Below, one piece after another: positions 1-5,204 of a DNA stretch of 6,995 nucleotides. The DNA lies in NCBI GenBank assembly GCA_028724485.1, contig JAQYCY010000019.1, positions 1 to 6,995 of the forward strand, written 5' to 3'. Below the pieces are notes generated by a model that made no database searches, had not been told where the DNA came from, and saw only the letters and a list, made by a program, of their open reading frames with translations. The stretch comes from CAG-917 sp028724485. Its GTDB lineage: Bacteria > Bacillota > Clostridia > Christensenellales > CAG-917. The first letter of the stretch is position 1; each line of letters begins with the position of its first letter. The position numbers and the translations under genes are program-made.

Positions 1-1
1 A

Positions 2-229
2 CAACCCGGAAAAGAATACAAGATGAAACCTGTTCTTATGCCTATCGAACAAGCGGCGAACACGGAAAAAACCGTTCCGCTCAGCTGGATAACGAACAAC
101 GGCACGGGACTTAGTCAAGAATTTGTAGATTATGCGCTTCCGCTCATTCAAGGTGATGCGAAAGCTCCGTTAGAAGACGGCTTGCCACGATTTGCAAAAC
201 TTAAAAAAGTGTTTGCAGACAAAAAATAA
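2..229 (+). CDS. 6-phosphofructokinase, C-terminal fragment (5' end outside window)
   Basis: Reading from base 2 gives about 75 codons to a TAA at 227-229, with no stop before the window edge, so this is the tail of a gene that starts upstream. The residues resemble the C-terminus of the larger, PPi- or ATP-using phosphofructokinases of Clostridia and spirochaetes: an 'ANTEKTVP' stretch, then 'YALPLIQGD', and a 'GLPRFAKLKK' ending. The enzyme phosphorylates fructose 6-phosphate to fructose 1,6-bisphosphate in cytosolic glycolysis. The nucleotide or pyrophosphate site lies in the missing N-terminal part, so the phosphoryl donor cannot be decided here. An internal ATG at 23 is not the start, because the frame is open and family-like before it. 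The identification rests on recalled C-terminal similarity only. Confidence 0.8.
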   Translation, partial: QPGKEYKMKPVLMPIEQAANTEKTVPLSWITNNGTGLSQEFVDYALPLIQGDAKAPLEDGLPRFAKLKKVFADKK

Positions 230-247
230 GCAAACAAAAAAACAAAA

Positions 248-253
248 TATAAT
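248..253 (+). promoter_or_regulatory. Possible -10 box (TATAAT) before the symporter gene
   Basis: A perfect TATAAT lies 46 bases before the symporter ATG, in an A-rich stretch after the phosphofructokinase stop. No convincing -35 hexamer sits 16-18 bases upstream (the sequence there is A-rich, near 224-230). If it is used, transcription would begin around 259-261, right at the base of the stem-loop. Chance occurrence in AT-rich DNA is quite possible. Confidence 0.3.
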
Positions 254-258
254 ACAGT

Positions 259-289
259 AAGGGCGGGTTGCCTATAAGGCGGCCCTTTT
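259..289 (+). terminator. Stem-loop between phosphofructokinase and symporter genes; possible weak terminator or leader hairpin
   Basis: AAGGG (259-263) can pair with CCCTT (283-287). Inside this, TTGCC (268-272) pairs with GGCGG (278-282), with two G-T wobbles, around a TATAA loop; bases 264-267 are a one-sided bulge. The stem is followed by only TTTT, so as a Rho-independent terminator for the phosphofructokinase gene it would be weak and leaky. It ends just before the AGG (290-292) that precedes the symporter ATG at 299, so it could instead be a 5' leader structure affecting translation of the symporter. Confidence 0.45.
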
Positions 290-298
290 AGGTTAATT

Positions 299-1978
299 AT
301 GAGAAAAAACAAAAAATCACAAATCGAGGGCAGTGAATCGCAAGCGGCAGTAAACGCCGAAGCGACTGCTTTGGTTAAACCCGAAGACAAAATTCCTGCC
401 GGCGAAAAAGTTTGTTACGGTCTCGGAGCGTTGATGGACGGCGGCGGCGTTGCGCTTATGTCGTGTATAATGCTCAAATACATGACCGACGCTCTCGGCA
501 TTGCGGCGGCTATCGCATCCACCATTATGATGGTTTCCAAAATTTGGGACGCTATAACCGACCCTCTTATGGGACTTATTTCCGATAACACCCGCGGCAA
601 GTGGGGCAGACGTAAGCCGTATATGTTCTTCGGCGGCATTTCGCTTATCATTGCGCTTGCATTGTTGTTTGCGCCTGTAAACGAGTGGGGTATATCTAAC
701 GGCGGCGCTATTGCGTGGGTACTTATTTTCTATATTATTTGGAATACTTGTTCTACGATTACGCAAGTTCCGTACACGTCTATGGCAAGCGATATTTCGC
801 CTTCGTATAAAGAGCGTAATAATGCAAACACCGTAAAACTTGTTTTCAGCGCGTTGGCTTCGGGGCTTGCATACGTCGTACCGCTCGTATTGCTTGCTCT
901 TTATACAACCGATGACCAATATAAGTTTATGCCGAGAATCGAAAACGGCGTTGTTTTCTGGATTCTTATGATTGTCATTTTCGGCACACTGTTTGGCGGC
1001 GGACTTATCGTTTGCGGTTTGTTCACCAAAGAAAGAGTTAAGGTTCCGACCGAAAAGACAAAAATCACTTTTAAGGGCTTTTTGCAATCATACATAACGC
1101 CTTTTAAAAACAAGTCCTATCGTTGGCATATCATTATGTACGTTTCGGCGTTTACCTGTATGGATATTTTGTCTGCGCTTGCGGCATATTATGCAACCGA
1201 CGTTTGGGCAGGCGTTCCGTTTACAATCGGCTCGTTCAGTATGACTTTCAACTCGATGCTCATCGTTGCGCCGCTTATGGTTGCCGCAGTTTTGGCGTTC
1301 CCGCTTGCAAGAGTGGTTATGGACAAAAAGAGCAAACAGTTCGCTTTCAGAATGGGACTTCCGTTCTACATTTTGGGCGGCATACTTCTTGCCGTTATGG
1401 ATCCGAGCTGGGCGCCTCCTATCGTTGTTCCGATTATCGCGTTCCTTATGGGCTTAGGTTTCGGCGGAGCGCAAATGATGCCGTGGATTATATTCCCTGA
1501 CACTTTGGACGTTGCGGAACTTAAAACGGGCGAAAGACCGACCGGAAATTACAGCGGAATGATGACGCTTTTCAGAAAGATTTCAGGTGCGTTCGGCGTA
1601 GGAATGATAGGTTGGGTATTGACTGCCGCTCACTATAAGGAAAGTTTGGCAGGCGAAGACGTCGTTCAACCTGAAAGCGCGCTTGTGGCTATAAGATTGT
1701 TTATGGGTATCGCAATCGCAGTTCTCATTTTGATTGCCTTCCTTGCGTCGTTCAGATATAAGGTTACAAACAAGAAACTTGACCGCGCAAGATATTTCAT
1801 CGAACGCAAAGCCGAAGTCGGTTATGAAGGACTTACGACCGAGGAGAAGACCGAATGCGACGCTCTTTGCGACGAGCTTTACGGCAAAGATAAGGACGGC
1901 ATCGGAAATTATGACGCAATAGTCGGCAGAGTAGTTGAAGAAGTCGACGTCAAATCGGACGAAGTTAAGGGAAAGTAA
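299..1978 (+). CDS. GPH-family (MelB-like) cation:sugar symporter, MFS superfamily
   Basis: This 559-residue inner-membrane protein should import a glycoside, pentoside or hexuronide with Na+ or H+. After a hydrophilic N-terminus (about 1-40) come 12 predicted membrane helices, roughly 43-62, 71-92, 107-126, 137-156, 180-202, 219-241, 277-300, 313-338, 351-367, 373-395, 418-442 and 464-484. The family signature is clear: 'WDAITDPLMGLISDNT' (83-98), then 'GKWGRRKPY' (100-108) in the helix 2-3 loop. Asp84 and Asp88 match the cation-site aspartates Asp55 and Asp59 of MelB; the Asn58 position is Thr87. A second family motif, 'DVAELKTGERPTG' (404-416), precedes helix 11. The last ~70 residues (490-559) are hydrophilic and acidic and are not a LacS-type IIA domain. 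AGG at 290-292 is a modest ribosome site for the ATG at 299. The nearby galT and galK make a galactoside a reasonable guess for the substrate, but sequence does not prove it. Confidence 0.93.
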   Translation: MRKNKKSQIEGSESQAAVNAEATALVKPEDKIPAGEKVCYGLGALMDGGGVALMSCIMLKYMTDALGIAAAIASTIMMVSKIWDAITDPLMGLISDNTRGKWGRRKPYMFFGGISLIIALALLFAPVNEWGISNGGAIAWVLIFYIIWNTCSTITQVPYTSMASDISPSYKERNNANTVKLVFSALASGLAYVVPLVLLALYTTDDQYKFMPRIENGVVFWILMIVIFGTLFGGGLIVCGLFTKERVKVPTEKTKITFKGFLQSYITPFKNKSYRWHIIMYVSAFTCMDILSALAAYYATDVWAGVPFTIGSFSMTFNSMLIVAPLMVAAVLAFPLARVVMDKKSKQFAFRMGLPFYILGGILLAVMDPSWAPPIVVPIIAFLMGLGFGGAQMMPWIIFPDTLDVAELKTGERPTGNYSGMMTLFRKISGAFGVGMIGWVLTAAHYKESLAGEDVVQPESALVAIRLFMGIAIAVLILIAFLASFRYKVTNKKLDRARYFIERKAEVGYEGLTTEEKTECDALCDELYGKDKDGIGNYDAIVGRVVEEVDVKSDEVKGK

Positions 1979-2030
1979 GTCAATAGTTTTGGTTTAGTTT
2001 TGCTTAAAAGAGAAAAGATAATTTTAGACT

Positions 2031-3083
2031 ATGAAAGTTAAAGCAGAAGAAGTAAAAAAAGACGTAAAAATAACCCCGTTTGAAAAAGACGGGGTTATGG
2101 CGTTCAAAAAGATAAAAGGCAAAGATTTTGTCATTATGCAAATAACCGACGTGCATATAGGCGGCGGTTTGCTGTCCGTTAAAAAAGATAAAATGGCATT
2201 GACTGCCGTTCGCGACCTTATAAGTTATGCAAAGCCGGATTTGGTCGTCGTGACCGGAGACGTAAGCTATCCGATTCCGTTTAGCTCGGGAACGATAAAC
2301 AATATGCGTCCTGCAAAGTGGTTCGGAAATTTGATGGAAACGCTTGGCGTGCCGTGGGCTATGGTTTACGGCAACCACGACTGCGAAAGCTATTCCACGC
2401 ATAAAAAGAAAAGATTAAGCGATTATTATTCCTCGCTTGAGCATTGCCTTTTTAAAAAAGGCGAATGTCAAACAGGAGAGGGTAACTATGTTTTGCGGCT
2501 TGAAAACGAGGACGGCACGCTCAATAACTTGCTTGTTATGTTCGATTCTAACAGCTACGAAACAAGCAGTTTCTTTTCGGGATTCGATACCGTTCACCGT
2601 GACCAGCTCGATTGGTATGAAAAAGAAGTGCAGAAGCATTGCTTAAACGGCGAACCGCAACTTGTTTTTCAACACATTCCTTTAAGGCAATACCGCGATG
2701 CTTGGTGGGCTATGCAAGACGGCGACACGAGCGTTAAGTATCACGTCGGCGCAGTTTGCGAAAAAGACCAATACTTCGGAGTGCCGTGCCGTGAAGGCGG
2801 CGAATTCGATTGCCTTTTGAAAAACGGCGCAAAGGGCGTTTTTGCAGGCCACGACCACCTGAACACTATTTCTATGACGTATAAGGGAATTAGACTAACC
2901 TATGGAATGAGTATCGATTATCTTGCGTATTTAAAGATAAGCAAACTTAAAAATCAAAGGGGTGCGTCGCTTATAGTCATTGACGACGACGGCAACTTTG
3001 ACGTTAAACTTTTGCCACTTACAACCGTGAGAGGGGAAGAAAGGGGCGGCAGACTTCGCTTTAACAACGACAATAAAGAATAA
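2031..3083 (+). CDS. Calcineurin-like metallophosphoesterase (Dcr2-like), cytosolic
   Basis: This 350-residue protein has no signal peptide or membrane helix and carries the full two-metal phosphoesterase motif series: 'DVH' (40-42), 'GD' (76-77), 'GNHD' (114-117), 'QHIP' with His215, and 'GHDH' (273-276). These bind Fe/Mn/Zn-type metals and hydrolyse a phosphomonoester or phosphodiester. The overall pattern ('MQITDVHIG' followed by 'YGNHDCES') resembles the Dcr2/purple-acid-phosphatase-like subgroup; the substrate is unknown. It starts 52 bases after the symporter stop on the same strand, so co-transcription is likely and a role in sugar-phosphate or nucleotide turnover is possible. The start is uncertain. 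ATG 2031 is the first ATG after an in-frame stop (TAG 2025-2027), but its only purine tract (2007-2017) is too far upstream. Met23 (ATG 2097) is the alternative and loses no motif, but it lies inside a hairpin. Confidence 0.9.
   Translation: MKVKAEEVKKDVKITPFEKDGVMAFKKIKGKDFVIMQITDVHIGGGLLSVKKDKMALTAVRDLISYAKPDLVVVTGDVSYPIPFSSGTINNMRPAKWFGNLMETLGVPWAMVYGNHDCESYSTHKKKRLSDYYSSLEHCLFKKGECQTGEGNYVLRLENEDGTLNNLLVMFDSNSYETSSFFSGFDTVHRDQLDWYEKEVQKHCLNGEPQLVFQHIPLRQYRDAWWAMQDGDTSVKYHVGAVCEKDQYFGVPCREGGEFDCLLKNGAKGVFAGHDHLNTISMTYKGIRLTYGMSIDYLAYLKISKLKNQRGASLIVIDDDGNFDVKLLPLTTVRGEERGGRLRFNNDNKE
2070..2098. promoter_or_regulatory. Perfect 10-bp hairpin at the 5' end of the phosphoesterase gene
   Basis: ATAACCCCGT (2070-2079) and ACGGGGTTAT (2089-2098) are perfect reverse complements separated by a 9-base loop. 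On the plus strand the 3' arm contains a GGGG run and the first two bases of the alternative start ATG 2097, so the RNA hairpin could mask initiation there or slow a ribosome starting at 2031. On the minus strand the hairpin is followed by TTTTT, giving terminator form against antisense transcription. The structure is plainly visible; its function is inference. Confidence 0.5.
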
Positions 3084-3194
3084 CCGTCAAGTATCTTTGA
3101 AAATTTTAAAAAGCTAAAATAGTTAAGCGTTTTTGAAATAGTTTTAAAACGATAAACGGTAGTTATTTTTGAAATGGCAGTAAAATATTACAAG

Positions 3195-3220
3195 AAAAAC
3201 GTCGCTTATGCGACGTTTTT
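3195..3220 (+). terminator. Strong Rho-independent terminator, potentially bidirectional
   Basis: AAAAACGTCGC (3195-3205) pairs perfectly with GCGACGTTTTT (3210-3220) over 11 bp around a TTAT loop. The stem ends in a T run, continuing TTTTTGTTTT on the plus strand, and is preceded by GAAAAA, which gives a T run on the minus strand. It should end the symporter-phosphoesterase transcript. It may also stop the convergent galT transcript, for which no nearer terminator is visible. Confidence 0.9.
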
Positions 3221-3258
3221 GTTTTGGCTTTAATATATTGCTATAAGCGCAGTTTTGA

Positions 3259-3335
3259 AAGCCGTAATTTACACGAGAGTCGCTAACTAAGTCGTAATAA
3301 ACAACAAAGATAACTGAACCAAGCCGTCATTTACA
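3259..3335. repeat. Three degenerate 15-bp direct repeats
   Basis: The copies are AAGCCGTAATTTACA (3259-3273), AAGTCGTAATAAACA (3289-3303) and AAGCCGTCATTTACA (3321-3335). The first and third match at 14 of 15 bases, the first and second at 12 of 15. Spacing is 30 and 32 bases. There is no conserved spacer structure or CRISPR-like length. They may be remnants of a larger degraded repeat or binding sites for an unknown factor. Confidence 0.4.
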
Positions 3336-3417
3336 GTTGTCACGCCAAGCGAAATTTCGGCAAAGCGCAAACTAAAATGCTTAAAGTATAAATGCTTTAA
3401 TATATACCTATAAACAA

Positions 3418-3471
3418 CAAGCAATAGGAAGTGCGCTTAGGCGGCAAGCAACAGGAAGTATGCTTAGGCGG
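3418..3471. repeat. Two-copy 27-bp tandem repeat
   Basis: Copy 1 is 3418-3444 and copy 2 is 3445-3471, directly abutting. They match at 24 of 27 bases; differences fall at the 8th, 16th and 17th positions. Each begins CAAGCAA and ends GCTTAGGCGG, and a third partial start (CAAGC, 3472-3476) follows. The pair is bracketed by near-identical 12-mers, CTATAAACAACA (3408-3419) and CTATAAGCAACA (3476-3487). This looks like a small minisatellite or part of a dispersed intergenic repeat. Confidence 0.7.
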
Positions 3472-3492
3472 CAAGCTATAAGCAACATACTT
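3456..3492. other. Imperfect hairpin at the end of the tandem repeat
   Basis: AAGTATG (3456-3462) pairs with CATACTT (3486-3492), and the stem continues CTTA (3463-3466) with TAAG (3479-3482) after a 3-base bulge (3483-3485). It overlaps repeat copy 2 and would lie in the 3' region of a galT transcript. No T run follows on the minus strand that would make it a clear terminator. Confidence 0.35.
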
Positions 3493-3560
3493 ATTGTAGT
3501 ACGATTAACGATAAAAATTAAAACTGCACGAGTTAAATTGCAAACTTTACTATTTTCGAT

Positions 3561-5087
3561 TTAGTTAAGTCCGCAACTTTTAAGGAATTTATCGAAAGCG
3601 GCTTGACCTTTTTCGTCGTTTTTGAAAACGCCCGTCGTTTCCAAAATCTTTTCGCAAGCCGTATTTACGGCTTCGACTACGACGTCTTGCGCTTTATCGG
3701 CGGTGAGGGACGTGCCGTTGTCCTGAACAAGTTGAGCAATCATAGGAAGATGCTTTGAAAGCGGATTGTTCTCGTTTGACAATTCCTTAAAATCGAGTTT
3801 TTCTTTGCCTGTCAAAATGTCCTGAATGGCGTTGATTTCGCCCGACAGTCTGCCCGGCAAAATGAACAAGCCCATAGCTTCGATAATCCCGATTGACTCC
3901 TTTTTAATGTTGTGCAAATCTTCGCTTGGATGGAAGAGACCGAAAGGACGTTCCTTTGTGGTGCGATTGTTTCTCAAAATAAGTGCGAAGCTGTACTCGC
4001 CGTTATCGTTGATTTGAAGCGTCGGCGTGACGGTGTTGTGTTCGACCTTTTCGCCGTTTTCTTCCGAAAACGCGATAACGTCCACAGATTCGTCGCTGTA
4101 TTCTTTCCATTTTGAAAGAATTAAATCGGCAACTTTTACGGCGTCCTTGTCGTTTTTCGATTCGATTCTAACGACGGAGTTGTACCAATCGAGAATGGAA
4201 ACGTTGACCTCGGGATAGCCTTCGAGTTTGTAATATTTTCTTGCTTTCGCTTTAAGCATAGGCAAAACCTTGTTGCCGCCTTGATAGTGGTCGTGCGCCA
4301 GAATGCTTCCGCCTACAATCGGCAAAGCCGCGTTCGAGCCGATGAAATAATGCGGAAACAATTTTACGAAATCTACCATACGCTTGAAAGAATTGCCGTC
4401 TATGTGCATAGGGCGATGTTCTTCGCTGAAAGCTATTGCGTGGTTGTCGAAATAAACGTATGGAGAATACTGCATAAACCAATTTTCGCCGTTAAGTTCG
4501 ATAGGAATCGTTCTGAGCGTTTGTCTTGCAGGCTTGGACGCATTTCCTGCCCAGCCTACGTTTGACGGACAGAGCATACATTTAGGGTAGCCCGAGTTGC
4601 AAAGTTTTGCCCTTTTGACTTCTTCGGGGTCTTTTTCGGGCTTTGAAAGGTTTATGGTGATTTTGATTTTTCCGAGTTTTCCGTCGAACTCCCATTTAAG
4701 GTTTTTGTCGATGTCCACTTTGCGGATATAGTTTGAATTTATGCAAAGATTGAAAAACCAATCGGTGCTTGCTTTAATTCCGCTTTGGGCGGCAATATCG
4801 TCGAACGTTTCGATGACTCTTGACGGAGTAGGCGTAACGATGCCCATAATTCTCGTTTCAAACAAAAGTCTTTCGTAAGGTTCGCAGAGTTTGTTCTCTA
4901 CGGCGTATGCCGTCATATCGTCGAGTATCTCCTGAATAGGCGACGGAGAAATTTCGCCTTCGTACGGCGAATCGAGCTTTAACAGGTCAAGAAGATAGTT
5001 TCTTGCGAGCATAACGTCGTCTTCTAAAAAGTTGAGTTTCTTTTGCGCGTAGTCGAGCAACTGCTCAATGCGTATTTTAACGTCCAT
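3561..5087 (-). CDS. galT: UDP-glucose--hexose-1-phosphate uridylyltransferase, class II (Bacillota type)
   Basis: This 508-residue cytosolic enzyme swaps UMP between UDP-glucose and galactose 1-phosphate, giving UDP-galactose and glucose 1-phosphate in the Leloir pathway. Length and motifs fit the larger class II GalT of Bacillota rather than the ~350-residue E. coli type. Visible features are 'YPKCMLCPSNVGWAG' (167-181), with a CxxC pair at Cys170 and Cys173; 'PARQTLRTIPI' (186-196); and the active-site 'SILAHDHYQGG' (261-271), where the His-x-His pair is His265 and His267. By analogy with the HPH motif of class I, His267 is the uridylylated nucleophile. The start is supported by AAGGTG (plus 5092-5097) four bases before the ATG. 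It ends at TAA (3561-3563), with a second TAA-type stop close by. It is divergent from galK, whose product supplies its substrate. It looks intact. Confidence 0.96.
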   Translation of the reverse strand: MDVKIRIEQLLDYAQKKLNFLEDDVMLARNYLLDLLKLDSPYEGEISPSPIQEILDDMTAYAVENKLCEPYERLLFETRIMGIVTPTPSRVIETFDDIAAQSGIKASTDWFFNLCINSNYIRKVDIDKNLKWEFDGKLGKIKITINLSKPEKDPEEVKRAKLCNSGYPKCMLCPSNVGWAGNASKPARQTLRTIPIELNGENWFMQYSPYVYFDNHAIAFSEEHRPMHIDGNSFKRMVDFVKLFPHYFIGSNAALPIVGGSILAHDHYQGGNKVLPMLKAKARKYYKLEGYPEVNVSILDWYNSVVRIESKNDKDAVKVADLILSKWKEYSDESVDVIAFSEENGEKVEHNTVTPTLQINDNGEYSFALILRNNRTTKERPFGLFHPSEDLHNIKKESIGIIEAMGLFILPGRLSGEINAIQDILTGKEKLDFKELSNENNPLSKHLPMIAQLVQDNGTSLTADKAQDVVVEAVNTACEKILETTGVFKNDEKGQAAFDKFLKSCGLN

Positions 5088-5118
5088 ATTTCACCTTGAA
5101 TAATAATAAAAATGCCTA

Positions 5119-5148
5119 ATTAAACTATTTGCGATAAACCGTTTGCAA
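5119..5148 (-). promoter_or_regulatory. Candidate galT promoter
   Basis: Read on the minus strand, TTGCAA (plus 5143-5148) and TTTAAT (plus 5119-5124) are 18 bases apart and could act as -35 and -10. Both boxes deviate from consensus. The -35 falls in the palindrome TTTGCAAA (5142-5149), which also supplies the galK -35, so the two promoters would be back to back and compete. The galT ATG is 31 bases beyond the -10. Confidence 0.35.
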
Positions 5149-5149
5149 A
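5128..5149. promoter_or_regulatory. Possible operator in the galT-galK divergent region
   Basis: TTTGC (5128-5132) and GCAAA (5145-5149) form an inverted repeat with a 12-base spacer that contains AAACCGTTT (5136-5144). The right arm also belongs to the palindrome TTTGCAAA, which overlaps the galK -35. A repressor bound here could control both genes. The interior is not symmetric and does not match the CcpA cre consensus or a standard LacI operator, so this is tentative. Confidence 0.25.
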
Positions 5150-5170
5150 ATCTACCGTGTATGGTATAAT
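5142..5170 (+). promoter_or_regulatory. galK-lgt promoter, sigma-A type with extended -10
   Basis: TTTGCA (5142-5147), a 17-base spacer, then a perfect TATAAT (5165-5170) preceded by TGG (5162-5164), which is an extended -10 (TGnTATAAT). Reading TTGCAA (5143-5148) as the -35 gives a 16-base spacer. Transcription should begin near 5177, leaving a leader of about 28 bases before the galK ATG. This is the best promoter in the window. Confidence 0.8.
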
Positions 5171-5195
5171 CTATTTAATAACATTATACATTGTC

Positions 5196-5200
5196 GAGGG
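5196..5200 (+). promoter_or_regulatory. galK ribosome binding site (decides start)
   Basis: GAGGG lies four bases before ATG 5205. This fixes the start there rather than at the in-frame GTG 5157, which lies within the promoter spacer, before the likely transcription start. Confidence 0.75.
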
Positions 5201-5204
5201 TTAT

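Larger units (their letters stand above)
3084..3560. other. 477-base AT-rich noncoding gap between convergent genes
   Basis: No convincing gene lies here on either strand. The gap holds, in order: an AT-rich stretch with a repeated TTTTTGAAAT 10-mer (3130-3139 and 3166-3175), a strong hairpin terminator (3195-3220), three degenerate 15-mers (3259-3335), and a two-copy 27-bp tandem repeat with a nearby hairpin (3418-3492). The longest open stretch on the plus strand, about 3385-3564, has no good start codon or ribosome site and reads through the tandem repeat. The terminator lies 111 bases after the phosphoesterase stop and 340 bases beyond the galT stop, so the galT transcript may have a long 3' tail carrying the repeats. 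Confidence 0.7.

Noticed and set aside
317..1087. 256-codon open frame on the minus strand, opposite the symporter gene
   Set aside because: It is antisense to an unmistakable transporter gene. Its product is rich in Arg, Asn and His with no recognisable motif, as expected for a shadow frame.
3090..3197. 36-base periodicity (TTTGAAA at 3096-3102, 3132-3138 and 3168-3174)
   Set aside because: The phase is exact, but outside the core the units agree poorly, and in such AT-rich DNA this can arise by chance.
3418..3487. CRISPR-like array
   Set aside because: The two 27-bp copies abut directly with no spacer, and no cas gene is present.
3385..3564. Possible small peptide read through the 27-bp tandem repeat on the plus strand
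   Set aside because: The repeat is a multiple of three and stays open, but there is no plausible start codon with a ribosome site, and the frame ends only at the galT 3' end. Probably fortuitous.
5128..5149. CcpA catabolite-response element
   Set aside because: The sequence does not fit the 14-base cre pattern. The outer TG...CA are too far apart and the interior is asymmetric.
5088..5204. Riboswitch or attenuator in front of galK
   Set aside because: The expected leader is only about 28 bases and no stable stem is visible in it.
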